From NCBI GenBank assembly GCA_034509425.1, contig JAVTVJ010000047.1, positions 496,001 to 560,000 on the forward strand: a stretch of DNA of 64,000 nt. The letters run 5' to 3'. Position 1 is the first letter of the stretch; every line of letters begins with the position of its first letter. The position numbers and the translations under genes are program-made. Shown piece by piece: positions 26,401 through 38,590 of the stretch. This DNA is from Eopsaltria australis. Taxonomy: Eukaryota; Chordata; Aves; Passeriformes; Petroicidae. The notes under the pieces are model-generated. The model ran no database searches. It was not told the origin of the DNA and was given only the letters and a program-made list of their open reading frames with translations.

Positions 26401-27869
26401 TCTCCATCTGAAATAACTGCAGTGGGCTCCCTTTATAGCTGCTGAGAGAGACAACATGACAACAGAGTGGAACAGATACCTCCACATGAACGTCTCCCTA
26501 AAATCATCCATTCATCTCTGCTGACTACAGGGAGGTGTGATCCCCATCTGGACTAGTCTTATAACCTCAGACTCTGTTTAGGCTTTTGCAGGCTAAAAAC
26601 AGTAGTGCTGAATGAGAATTAGTTTTGAGTAATATGGGCAAATGTTTAAGAGAAAATGAGTAATCAAATTATGTGCTATCTGGTCCTCATTTTCTCATTT
26701 GCTAAATTGACTCAGATTAATAGAAAATTGAATGGCAGGAAAAATGTAAGTGAGAGACATCAGAAATGAGACAAGAGCCCGGATTTTCTAGGTGCATGAG
26801 CAGAAAGAGAAGCTTTAATGCAAATAACAAAAGTGCAGCCATTTCTCAGATATAAGAGGATAGAATTTCGCATTAGTGATGGAATGTAAAGATGACCTAC
26901 ATGTAGAGGTGGTGCTCCCTTTGTTATGAAGTTATTTTCAGGTGTTTTCCCACCTGCCTGCCACCCCTAGCTTTCATATAAAACTTCACCTTGAAAATTT
27001 GGGCAGTTATCTTATCTACTAGGCTGAGCATACATTATTGTTTTTAACACAGTAATTACAATCTTTACAGTTTCACACATCTTTTATTTCTATAAAATTA
27101 ATAGAACTTATTTCCTTCATCTATGAATGATGTATGTCTTCTTTCTATTGTCTTATTCTTTATTTGCTCATTGCAATTTTTGTTTTCAATTACTAATAAC
27201 ATTTCAACACGTTCTTGTGAAAGCCTAATTGCCCTGCTGTGGAATCTCTCAATTTCTTTCAGTTTCCAATTCCAGTCTGAGATCCAGCATTCCAAAACTA
27301 CTTTTTTTCCCAGCATTCCAAAACTACTTTTTTCCCCCCACTAAATTAATTGCAGCATTACCTGCCCACACAAGAACAGAAAACACATAAAAGGTCCACT
27401 TGTCATTGAAATCTCATTGTGATTTCCACTTGCATACGACGGCCAACAAGCAAATCAAATATCCTTAAGAACCCCACTGAGCAGAAAGAAAGCAGAGATC
27501 ATGGCCAGAATCAAAGACATTGCTTGGCTTATGTCTCACGGTTTTTACATCTTTTGCCCTGAGACATTCACTTCTTTTCCTCATAGATGTGTTAGGGGCC
27601 AGAATTAGCAGGAAAGGAGGTTCACAAGTAAGGACCAGAAAATAGTAGCTAAAAAAGCAGGAGTATCTGCTCAGGCAGGATTGTACAGTGGCATCAGGGA
27701 TGGAGAAAGTGCTGTGTGGCTGCAGTGAAGGTGTGCTGGAGAGAGGTGGAGGGAAACTGTGAAGAGAACACCTGTGACCTGCAGATAAAGCCAGAGCAGA
27801 CAACTCAGCCCATTTCTGCCCAGGGTACAGGACACCACTGGGCAAGAACAGAAACCAAGGCACAGTCTC
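23420..27869. other. Upstream flank and intergenic DNA, no gene recognised
   Basis: No coding exon was recognised in this 4.4-kb stretch. The part from about 25.3 to 25.8 kb is strongly AT-rich. The minus-strand frames near 23.9-24.4 kb are short and unrecognised. A 26-bp tandem duplication lies at 27,284-27,335. Distal regulatory elements of the VMO1 gene could lie here but cannot be identified by eye. Confidence 0.45.
27284..27335. repeat. 26-bp tandem duplication
   Basis: Two adjacent, almost identical 26-bp units begin ccagcattccaaaactact and end in a T run followed by C. Only the T-run length and the last bases differ, so the duplication looks recent. Confidence 0.9.
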
Positions 27870-28400
27870 ATTTGGTACTGATACTTGAAGGTCTAATCCC
27901 ACACACACTGTTCTCTAGACCTCTCATCATTTTTGCTGATCTCTTCTGGACTGTACTCAGTTCATCAAACACCGCTTTGAAAAGTGTTTCAACAGAGATC
28001 TTGTCATTGCAGCATGACAGTTTAAAGGTGGAAGTTTACTAGTTGTTAATTTAGTTAAAATAGCCAGCATTTTAGCAAGGGTGGTATTTGCACCTCTCTT
28101 CCTGCAGAACTGCTGCCTCACCAGCGACTCTCTCTCAACTCTCTTTGAAAGTGACTATTGTCATGTTAGTGCAATACTTTCACCCGTGCTTATTTTGAAC
28201 TCCATCCCCAATCCTCTAATGTCTTCGTCTCCCAGGCTGATGACATCTATAAATTTAATAAGCAAACTCTCTTTTCTAGTGTGCGATAAAATAAATAAAA
28301 ATATTGAGTAATTTCAGACCTAGAATTGTCTCCTGTGGGACATGGCTTGATATGTGTTTTTACAGCCATATCAGGCTTTCAACATTTTTCACTATTGATT
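27870..28400 (-). mobile_element. Degenerate ancient CR1/L3-type LINE fragment
   Basis: The + strand resembles a reversed, very old CR1 of the kind shared by amniotes. The phrases in order are 'cctctcatcatttttgctga' near 27,921 with 'cttctggactgtactcag' just after, 'atttaataagcaaactctct' near 28,252, 'aaaaatattgagtaatttca' near 28,297, and 'ctgtgggacatggcttgat' near 28,333. The last three fit the stretch of the reverse-transcriptase region that in old CR1s reads roughly 'aagcaaactctctatgcc ... gacccctgtgggac'. No frame survives. The boundaries are estimates, and the middle part (27,980-28,180) is only weakly similar. Confidence 0.6.
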
Positions 28401-28708
28401 CAAATTGCTAATTAACAAAAAACCCCACAAAGAGATGGAGAGACAGACCCTTCTACAGTGCAGATCTACTGACAGCCAGACACCAAATACCAATTCACAC
28501 CCACTGCAAATCTTCAACTAAAGATCACTCCACATGTGAAAACAACTTATTCTAGCAACTTATTCTGAAAATTCATTGGGAAAAGTTCTCAGTTGTCATT
28601 AACCACAGCCACAAGGCTGTTCCACCCCCTTGAAACTGAGGCTCAAGAATGCCAAGACAAAAGAACAGATTAAGCTCTACTGAGGGTTGGGGAAGGGAGG
28701 GAGAAAAA

Positions 28709-28739
28709 GAAAAAGAAAGAAAGAAAGAAAGAAAGAAAA
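28709..28739. repeat. (GAAA)n microsatellite
   Basis: A GAAA tetranucleotide run at the end of a longer purine-only stretch that starts near 28,690. Confidence 0.95.
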
Positions 28740-28982
28740 CTGAAAAAAAGGTCTGAAAATAAAGTTGAATATTTGTAGATTAATTTTATAAGTACCAGAT
28801 CATTTAAAGTTCCCTTTATTTTTTAAATAAAGGACTTTATTAACAGATCCCTAACACAGGTGAGGGGGAGGATGAAAAGAAAGGAGAAAGTATGTCTTTC
28901 TTTGACATCAAAATCTCTAAAAATGTTTAGTATATGTAAATACCTTTTTCTTATATCAAAATTTTTTATCTCCTAAGGTAAT

Positions 28983-29222
28983 TCAGGGGTTGGTCAAAAA
29001 TATTTCAGCCATCACTCTAGCTGCATCCTCATAAACAGAGCAGATTGCACCCTGATCTACCCAGAGCCAGGCAATGCGATGGTGGAGACTATGCCTCCTG
29101 TTTTGACAAAAAGTCTTGAGGTCATTACCCATGGAAGAAAGTCCATATTCTTCCAGGAAATCCATACATGGAATTACAATCCCCTTCCAGTCCAGAGCAA
29201 GGCAGAAATAAATGTTGGTCAT
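28983..29222 (-). other. Unrecognised 79-codon ORF, possible exon or retrogene remnant
   Basis: An ATG-started frame on the minus strand encodes 79 residues of balanced, non-repetitive composition, with W, C, H and E spread along it. It begins MTNIYFCLALDWKG, has a central MGNDLKTFCQNRR segment, and ends AEIFLTNP before a stop. The frame is open upstream of the ATG to an in-frame TGA roughly 25 codons earlier, and a TGCAG that could be a splice acceptor lies in that interval. I do not recognise the family and cannot exclude chance. No neighbouring exon was found. Confidence 0.15.
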
Positions 29223-31710
29223 TGGGAACTGCCATGTGCAATTACTGCTGGTTACTGCAGTCTGAACACTTGCACTTTGAGAAAAGACTCAAGCAGGTGT
29301 CTTTCCTTCAAGAACTCTTCCCAGACAGTTGTGCTGATCCAGGGAATTCACTGTGAAACAGACCCTGTTATCTAGAGTTGGCTACCCACCTCTAGAATTC
29401 GTGCTGCAAAGTCTTTAAGCACAGCATTAATGTTCTGGATTTCATTTATATTCCTAAAGTTCACCAAGTGCTAAAGAGCTTTGCTGTACCTGAGCTTGCA
29501 GTACCTTAAAAGTTCAGATCTTCAATTCAAGGTCCCAAAGCCATCACCACTGATCAGTGAAGTGACTACTTGGGAGGCAGCCCTGGTCCTGCCCCAGTTT
29601 CAGCAGCTTTGCTGGTGGGTTGCTCTGGGGTCTCTGTCAGGAACAGATGAATATGGGGGAAACACTGGTTAGGCACAGATGAACCCAAGATATCCCACAC
29701 CTGGGACTGGTTTGGAGTGGAAACATGAAGGCAAGTCCTGCTGAGTTATAAATAGGTGTTTCTGCTGTGGCTTTGAACCTGCTGTATGCTTGACTTCAAC
29801 TGCTGCAAACACACTGATCCAGACCTACATCCTTCACCTCACCTCCATCATTGCTGTCAAGAGCAAGAATTGGTCACCACCTACAAACAATGGTAGCTGT
29901 TTGGGGCATGATCCATTTTTTATTTACACTCTGATTAAAGCCCTGATCTAGAAAGGTCCAGTTTACTTGGTGAGTTTCCATAGTGTTCTTCACTGAGGTA
30001 TCCAAGGACTCCACAAACATTAGTTCCCCTTGTGAAACAAGGGAGTGACATTTCTCCAGGCAATAGTGCACAGACTAAAGACAGAAGCACCCATTCACTC
30101 TGATTTCCTTGATTATATTTCAAAGTTTTGAGTATTACAAAGGATATAATAATTCAAGGCAAAGCTACAAATGCTCGTGAAAACCCTGGTCTAAAGTTGA
30201 GACCATAGTACCTCATGGCAAACAATTCAGACAATGACCAATGATCAGGAATTCATTTAGGAATAAGTTAAATAATCCACCTTGAACCACCAAGGGAGTC
30301 ATGACAGAGATGCCCAAGGCAGCAATCACCATCAGGACACAGGTTTAGGTCCCCAGGTCCCATCTTGGTGACCCATCATCCAAGACTGACCATATCTAGA
30401 CCCTGACTCCCTGCACCTGATCCTGGTGCTGAGATCCAGTTCCTTAGCAACATTTTCTGCTTTGTCCCTTGCCCAAAGCTTTGGAAAGGAAAAGAGGAAC
30501 AATGACCCCAGCATCATTAAAATTGTAGCACTAAATGGGGCATGTGTGCCACATCCCACTAGGTCATGCTCTCATGGGTGACATTGAGAGTTGCAGGGAG
30601 CAGGAAAGTCCTGAGGAGGTAGAAGAAGTGTTGGAGAGACAGACAGAGAAGGCAGTTGTCTCTGTCCTGGCACCAAGGTACTGAACATGGACAAAGCAAG
30701 GAGGGGCCAGAACAGCCATGGGTAGAAGGCAAGGGAGACACTGTCAACCCAGGAGAAGGTGACATCCACATGCCTGCAGTGCACTGTGGAACAAAGGACC
30801 CTCTCCCACCTCTTCCCCCAGCCTTGTGAATTCATGGAAGCTCACCTGGAGAAGGCAATTTTGACTGGGACCAAAGTGCTTGCTGGGAAGAGGAAGCTTC
30901 TCTTCCAACAGCTTACTGTAGCTCCCTCACCTCCTTACCTGGGGTGCTTGCTTGCAGCCAGCTGTTGGGAAGGGCAAAGAATTGCCATGGAAGAGATGTT
31001 GGACGTGAGGGAATCCTGCATCCTAGAAAAGCCAGTGGTTTTCCCTCACCCCGGCTCCTACCTCCTGTTTCAGACCATATATGCCTATTTTTTTCCACAC
31101 TCCCCACATCTGATTTCTGGCCCCTCTGTATTTTATCTGGGAAGTTCTGAACCTATACAGTCTGTGCACAGCACAGGTACATTTCAGGATCAGGGGAGGC
31201 TGTGTGTCTCCTTTCTGTCCAGCACCAAGACAGGGGAAGGTGTGCAACAATTGTTGCAGCAATACTCCTCCTCCACTCAGGGCTGAAGTTTACCTAGCAG
31301 GGATGGAATAACCATCCAATTTATGCAATTGCTGCCAAGGCTCATCTGCATAGGTGAAAAAAATTTTTTTTTTGTTATGTTTAATGTTCACGCTAATTAG
31401 AAATGACAAAGTAATGTGGAGAGGGAATTCATATGATGGATACATTGTCAGACTTCACATTGTTCCAAAAGCACCTGTTGCTGAAATGTTGACTTTTTAT
31501 AACAGGGCAAAAGTCTCCTTCTAAGAAAGGCCTGAACCTGAAGTTGAACAGACAAGGACACAGTACAAGACATTTCACCACAAGCCTTTTTGGTGTGGCA
31601 AAGCTACAACCAACTGAAAATTATTGGAAAGGAACCTGCTCAGGAGAGCTGTTATTCTTTCCCTCCACAGCTTCCTCTGAATTCTCTACTGCTTCTGAAA
31701 GACTCAAAAG

Positions 31711-31750
31711 ATTTTTTTTTATTTTTTTTTTATTTTTTTTTTTTTTTTTC
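31711..31750. repeat. T-rich low-complexity tract
   Basis: About 40 bases of T interrupted by two A residues, ending in cag. On the minus strand it is an A-rich run, but no poly(A) signal or recognisable transcript body precedes it, so it is not called a retrocopy tail. Confidence 0.9.
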
Positions 31751-33462
31751 AGAAGCCACTTACCCTCATCTCTACCCACTAGAACTTGCACTGGAATGCT
31801 GCTGGTTTGTATCACTCTCCTCTCAGCTGAGCCAATGGACACAAGCTTCCTGATCCCCTCCTCTCCAGAGTCACCTCAGAGCAGAGGTAAGCCCCACACT
31901 CATGGGAGCTGACAGCCTCTGAATACACTTGACATTTCTGTGGTGGCACCCATGAAAATCACCTGTCCTGAGATCTTCTCACAGAGGATAGGTGCAGGTA
32001 ATGACAGCTCACCTTCATACATGTTTGTAAATTTATATGCATGAATTAAGAAAGGGTAAAATTCTTTAGCAAGTTTAATATTGTTTGGTCCCCACCAAAG
32101 CCTGCCACTGCAGCTGATCTTTACAGAGTCTTGCCCACAGCAGGACTCCAAGAGGAAGCCCACCTAACTCTTCCTTTTTGCTGCCACAGACAGGTTTTCA
32201 GACAGCCACAAGAGCTTCTTCTCTTGGAAGACTCATCATGACCATGCTGGGCTCTGCTTTGTTGTCTCACTGCTCTGAGGAGTCTGCCTGTATGCACTTG
32301 CCAGTCGTGCTGGTTTTGGCATGTCCTTGAAACCCTGACCCTGCTGTGTCCATCTCTTCCCCCAGTGTTCATCCCTCATGACATACTAGAAAGGGGAGAG
32401 CACAAGAGTGAGGAAATACCAGAGTGCTTGCAGGGTGGTCCCAGCCACCTTGAGGAAGGATCTCAGGAATAGCAGAGGGAGAGAAGAAAGCAGACAGCTT
32501 CTTTTTACTCTTTTCATGGCATCACCTGCACGTCAAAGCCCTTTCTCAGTGGTTCTCTTCACTCCTTCAGGTCTGTGTGGGCTGCACCCAAACAGGTCTG
32601 GGTGTCCCTGGCTGCTACTGTGTCATCCTGCCAGAGCAAACACACCTGGCCCTTCAGCTTCTCTCTTGGGTTCTTGCTTGGTTTCTTATTTCAGGGGGAA
32701 AAAAGTGAGTGCCTTGATGAAAAATCTCCCTTTTTCAGCTAGTTGCTATGCTGTGGTCCCTTCTTTTTCCGCACTCAGATAAAACTCCTGTCCTTTTGGA
32801 GTGGGCCTTTGTATCCCAGTCCTGCTGCCTTTGGTCCCTTCAGAAACTATTTTTCTTGCAACACTTTGCTGAGCCCATCTTGTCCTCAGTATTAAATTAA
32901 TTACATAAAAATACTAAATCAAACAAATAATTAGTTATTCATGGTACACTAATTCATGTGTTTCCAGTGTACCTGTTAGAGTGTTTCCTTTTCTAAGCAG
33001 TTTTAAAAAGGAGCTATGCCCTTCAAGAAATGCACAGTGGCATTGGTAGAATTTGCATTTGCAAAATTCATGGCACAAACCTCCACCATCTGAGTGGGGA
33101 TCACTATTGTAGGAGAAGCAATCTGCCATTTTAGAATATAATTTTTTGTCTGTCTCCCTCAAACTATAGTCTTCTCACTGCTCCACAAAACTTCAAAGAA
33201 AAACATTTACATTGACTCAGGCACTACAACTACAAATAGAAAATTTCTGCACAAATGGATATAGACTGCAAAAGCTACAAGCTATGGAAACCAGCCTTAG
33301 AGAAGCAACAGGAGGAAGTCTCAACAGGCATTGCTAGCCAGGCTGTACACAGCAATAATGCATATAACTCCTTCTTAAGAAAATGCTAGTATCATTCTGA
33401 GTCTAGGTATTTTGCAGTTCCTTTTAAAAACTGGAATTTATTTCAGATGGAACCCTAGAAGA

Positions 33463-33486
33463 ATTTTTTTTTCTTTTTTTTTTTTT
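33463..33486. repeat. T-rich low-complexity tract
   Basis: Two T runs separated by a single C, followed by an A run. Simple sequence with no associated gene. Confidence 0.85.
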
Positions 33487-36113
33487 AAAAGGTAATGTGT
33501 TCAATGTGGCACCTAATAGGCTTTAATTAGTGTGCACACAAAGATTTGGGCTGTGCATGCAGCAAGCAGAAAAAACCTGAGAAAAGTAAGAAAGAGAAAT
33601 ACACTCCACAAATAAACAAATAAAGTCCCTTGCTCTTAATGCACCTTCCAGCAGCACCATTCCTCTGTCCCATGGCAGAGTTAAGGTGAGGTTAGGTTTA
33701 GGGCTGAGGTGCCAAGGTCTTCAGGGCTGGAGGTGCCCCTGCATCTCACTTGGTGGAAGAGTTTGGGATAAAACACTACAGTCTAGATAACAGATGCCTG
33801 GAGAGAAGGTGGAATGACTACCTCTAAAGATCTGAACTTGCTCACAATGGTGAATAATTAGAAGCAATATAAGAAAGGGAAGTTTGAAACGAAGAAAATA
33901 TTTGCCCTCAATGAACATTGTCAGGCAAAGCTAAAATACTCAGCCATTGCGTGTTCTCTATCAAAGTTAGATGTAGATGGCAAGAGGTAGACACAATTTT
34001 AACAGGGAAAATATGCTATGACAAGAACAACTTATTTCCTCCAGGGGAGGAAAATGCAGCTATACACAGCTTGCAGGGAAACTGTGCTTGCCTTCCCTCT
34101 AAGAGCTACCTGTGTGCAACACTCCGGGTTTCACAGCTACGGAAGCATTCCTTGGCAGAAGGTTTTGCTCACCAAGCACTGAATTCTCCGTTCATTTGGG
34201 GTTACCCTGGGTTTCACCCCTCTCTCCAGAACCGCTGGAAGCCCCCCAAGGGCACCCCATTAGGGCTGCCAGGCTGTGGAGTGAGCAGAGGGAAGCTGCT
34301 AATGGAAAATGCTGCTCCCAGGCTGCCAACCCTTCCACAGCCCAGTGCCAGTGACAGCCAGCACAGGTCACTGAAGACCTGCTCAGCTCTGGGCCAAGGA
34401 GCAGTGGCTGTGCAGTCACCAGGCCAGAGCTCAAACACAGATACTCGCCAGGTCACACACCCAGGGGCTTGGTCTCTTTTTCTCCTGTTGCTTCCAGGGA
34501 GCAGGTGCACAAATCACATTTTTGTCATCCCTGCATTGTACTGAATTGGATTTCTACTACAGGTAAAAGCCACCTTCGCTGCCAGTAGTGTTTTAGGCCA
34601 CTTACCCACATGTCATTAACTCCCTCTGAAAACCCTCCTTAATCCCAGAACATGATTTACCACTGCATGACCGCCTGCAGTGACTGCAGCAGGTCACAAT
34701 TCTTAGGCTGCTTGCCAAAAACTATCTCATATCTAGATTTCCCTCAGTTTTGCAGTAATTTTATGCAGGTGGAATATGGATTTCTTCTCTTTCTTCAAAA
34801 TTTATGGACATTTCTCAATAAAATCTTTCACAAAGTTAGGGCAATCCATGAAGGCATGAACCCTGTTAATTTCCCATACAAATGCCCTAGAGGTCAGCCT
34901 CTGTTTCCCTCATCTTTACCTGTTCCTCCAAGTAGGATTGCACTTGGTCTTTGAAGGGCTTTGAACACTACAAATGGTATCTTCACAATTCACTTGAGTA
35001 GCATCTGCTTTGGAGAATTTCCTCAATGCTTTGGTCATTTTGTCCCTTCTTCACCCACAGTCAGGTATAGAAGAGCAAAGTCCATGAGTTTCTTGAAATT
35101 CAGGTCCAACCATCTTGGCCACAGTAGCTTCACTAGTGGGGCTGATGTCTTTCTTATTTTAACTGTATCCCTACATTAAACACACTCACATTTATTTTTT
35201 AAAAAAAGAAAAATACCACCACAATTTTCTCTCCCAATTGAGCAAGTCACTGTGGAAAAACACCTTATTAACAGCATGTGTCTCTTCTTCTGTGGCCACA
35301 CCTGCACAATTTTATCATGCAATTAGACCTCGGCTCTGGCCAGTGAGGGACCTATTAGCCATATATTCTTCAGACAAAAGGAAGCCTTAGTGCATAAATT
35401 AATGCAAATGAAGCCTGGGCTCTTCTCTCCTGTGATGTTGGGAACTGTTATGCATTTCTCTGCAAGAAATGAACCCTCTGTTGTAGCCTGGGAACAACCA
35501 GATGATGAGAGGGGAGACGAGGGTAAGGCAGAAGACAAGATCCAGGACTTCATCTTTAAAGCCTGGATGAGAAAGAAATACTCAGAAAACAGTCAACTTT
35601 GTGGATTGGTATTGAAACCACCATGGTGTGTCCACTTGAGTGTCACCTGGAGGTAACACAGAATTCAAATGCTAGCCACAGAAAATGCCTTCTTCAGATG
35701 TGTCAGGAAATGAATGTGCCTTGACAAAACAAATCAGGGATGGCTCAAATCTGTTACCAGCATAGCAAAGTTCAGCTCCAACACCGCAACAATTCCCAAG
35801 TGGAATACACTCCACCTCTGCAGATGAGAGCAGTGTTGATGAGTCTCAGCAGCTGCAGTGGCATGGCTGCTACTGCAGCTTTGGAGATCGACTGTCCCTG
35901 CTCCCACACCAGGTTTTCACTGCTGCTGCACCAGGAGGACTCAGACCGGAGAGGTTTTCCAGTCCAAGAAAAGTGTTGCAAAAAAGTGAACATATTCCAA
36001 AGCACACAGTGCAAGTCCTGTTCCTTAAACTGTTCATTCAAATGATTAGTCCATGCCTGGCAATAGCAGAGAAGCCCAAATAGGATTGTTTTTTAAGTTT
36101 GGCGGGTTTTTTT

Positions 36114-36132
36114 GAGAGAGAGAGAGAGAGAG
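36114..36132. repeat. (GA)n dinucleotide repeat
   Basis: About nine GA units directly after a T run. Confidence 0.93.
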
Positions 36133-38049
36133 TTTACTCAAGTAAACCACTGTTTCTACTCTCCTTTTCCCTGTTTGTCCCCCAAATGTCCTTTCACCTC
36201 CCCATCCCTACATTAAAAAAGAGCTGGTGCCAGTCTGATAGGGTGTTTCCTAAACACAACCAAAGCCAGATCTGTACCAGTCCTCAGGCAGGCTTATTTG
36301 GGCTCACCCAGCTCCATGAACAATGCTGTAGCTGGAGAAAGTGCCAAACATCCCAGAAAATTGCCTCCACGGTATTCCTTTCATGTCAGTACTAGGCAGG
36401 ATTTATTTCTTTGTTTGTTTTCCTCAGTGCTGCTTGGGGGATATTTACTCTTTGCTAGGCTTACATTGCTGGTCAGGAAAAGGACTCCCCAGGCAGCAGG
36501 AATTTGATGTCCCACAGTTTCTTATCTGCAACTCTAGTCCAGCTTGTATTAATAAAGGTTGAGGATTATTTAGGACTTCCAGTCTGCTGGCCAGTTGCAG
36601 AGGGGATGGGAAATTCAGGATGGACTTATACTCAGAGTAAAACATAACCCATGCAATAAGAAGTGATTTAACAAATATTTTCATATACTTAATCTAATAA
36701 ACACAGCATATGCTGTAATGTATATGTGGCCCTGGTTACTTACATTCTCCATCAAGAGTTTGTGTAAACAGATCCCAGCTGTTCGACTGCTTTTGCTCGT
36801 ATTCTCGATGTTTTCCCAATTTTATCCTGGAAATACAGAGAAAATAAACACTTTGTACTGATGTTTTTGGCAACAGCCTTCACCCATTTACTGGTGTGAA
36901 GCTCCCACAGACTCCTGTCACTTGACATTTCACACTGCCCCTTCTGAGGCACCGACAGAGGCTCGGGTGCCTGGGAGCACAGTGCTGCAGGGGCCAAGGC
37001 AAGCAGCTGGGCAAGGCCCCAGGGAAAGCTGCTCCCAGCAAGCCCACAGGCAACTGTGACATGATCCTGCATGGCTGAGGGGGAGAACTGGCATCTCCCT
37101 CCCACCCCTGCCCATTCACTCACACCTCCAGCAGCCAATACTTCAGCCAAGAGCTGTGGCTGCAGAGTCCCTGTGGAGCACTCTGAGCCATGCCCGTGAG
37201 AGCTGCGCTGCTGCCCGGGAGGCTCTTCCCACCTGGGTCCCCATCAGCCCCAGGAGAAGCTCCATGCCCAGGTCGTCTCCAGAGGACAGAGCAGCCCTTG
37301 GGGGCTCTGCCACAACTCAGCAGCTGGAGGCCAGGATGGGCTCTTGGCTTGCAGAATTAATCATTTCATTAGAGCACACAGGTCTGAAAAGATGTTCAGG
37401 AGGTCTGGTGCATTCCTACTCCAAAGCAATCACTGCACAGATGCATGTCTGCTCAGACTTCCCCAAAAATCCTCCAGTGATAATCTTGCAACCTCCCGAG
37501 GCTTCATTATTGTTATTAAAGGTACTCCTCAGCCAATGTTAGCCTGCTGCAGTACTCATCCATTATTCTTTGTCTCAGACAGACAGAATCCAGGCCATTC
37601 CCTTCCACTTTGCAGCAGCATTCTGGACTGTTGCAGGCTCTTCTCCTGTCCCTCTCCTACAGCAGCTGCAAGCTGTTTGCAGTGCATGGGGACTTGTTAA
37701 CCTCCCTGCAGACCCCAGGTGACTGCACTCCTACTGTGATATGGTTTCTAAGCCCCTGGAGCAATGCCTACCTCCCCAACCCACTCCCTACATCCCCCTT
37801 TGAACAGGGGTTCCTGCACAGCCACCAGCCTCCCCCCTTGGCCTCTCTAGAGGTGCCACCCAGACTGGCTCTACATGGCATGGAGGGAGCTCTGAGGAAG
37901 AAGACAGAAAAACCTGTGGTAGACTTTCTCCCCTGAGCTCCCTGCATTGTCCTTCCCACGGCAGCCCTGGCTGCAGCCCCCTGATTGAACTGCTATTCCC
38001 ACAGCTCCCTCTCCCCTGCCCTCCCACAGCTCAGTTACACTTCCAGCTC

Positions 38050-38590
38050 TCACGCTCGTTATGCACAGGTCCTGTTTTCCAGACTGCTGACCATTTTCAT
38101 TGCTTTCTGCTGGACTCTATCCAACCAGACCATATCCTGCTGGAAGTTCAGTGCCCTCAGTTGAGAAGAGCAGCCCCGCTGGGGGCTCACACTTGCTGAA
38201 AAAAGAACTCACTCCATTTGTCTTGTAGGCTGTAATTTGGTTCATATTTCTCAGCACGGAGATGACCTGACACTGCTGACTCATGCATTGCCTTTGATCC
38301 TTTATGACCCCCAGACCCTTCTCTGCAGAGTGATCTCAAAGCAGGTATTTTTCTTCATGCAGCTGCTTATTTCTGCAGAAGGTGGGAGCTCACCCTTGTC
38401 CCTGCAGGATCGCATTCTATTTTTCTGAAACTATTTCTCCAATTTGACAAGACCATTTGTCAAGCTCAAGCTGCGTCTTCCAAAGTACTTGCAGCCTATT
38501 CCAGCTTGCTGTGGCCTGCAAAGTTAATAAGCTTGTTAGGTATTTTATAGACCACCATTAATTATGACCTAGCCTGGCATTTCTCTGCTA
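38050..38590 (-). mobile_element. Degenerate ancient CR1/L3-type LINE fragment
   Basis: The + strand reads as a reversed old CR1. In order it shows 'attgctttctgctggactc' near 38,099, 'cactgctgactcatgcat' near 38,271, 'tatgacccccagacccttc' near 38,303 with 'tctgcagag' after it, 'ctatttctccaatttgacaa' near 38,430, 'cttccaaagtacttgcagcc' near 38,478, and 'tattccagcttgctgtggc' with 'ctgcaaagttaataagctt' near 38,500-38,534. The order and spacing match ancient CR1/L3-like elements, which read roughly 'gacccccagatccttttc', 'tctccaatttgtcaag' and 'cccagcttggtgtcatctgcaaa' at these points. It is heavily diverged and has no coding capacity. Confidence 0.75.

Larger units (their letters stand above)
28401..38049. 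other. Intergenic, no gene firmly recognised
   Basis: About 9.6 kb between the two VMO1 genes. It contains simple repeats near 28.7, 31.7, 33.5 and 36.1 kb. Several 120-210 codon frames (for example 30,759-31,286 and 33,918-34,544 on the + strand) start at non-ATG codons and have no recognisable domain. The minus-strand frame at 28,983-29,222 has a protein-like composition and is treated separately. The stretch 36.9-37.35 kb is GC-richer than its surroundings. Confidence 0.4.

Noticed and set aside
30559..30835. Hydrophobic minus-strand frames that could suggest a membrane protein
   Set aside because: Two overlapping frames are each partly hydrophobic because of T/C-rich sequence. Neither continues into a recognisable transmembrane family, and stops follow in both.
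31711..32163. A-rich run on the minus strand as a possible retrocopy tail
   Set aside because: No AATAAA lies before the run, the upstream frame (32,163-31,900) is not recognisable, and no target-site duplication was seen.
33918..34544. 208-codon + strand ORF, the longest in the window
   Set aside because: It begins at a non-ATG codon, shows no domain or signal, and overlaps frames of 80-98 codons on both strands. Typical of chance frames in GC-richer DNA.
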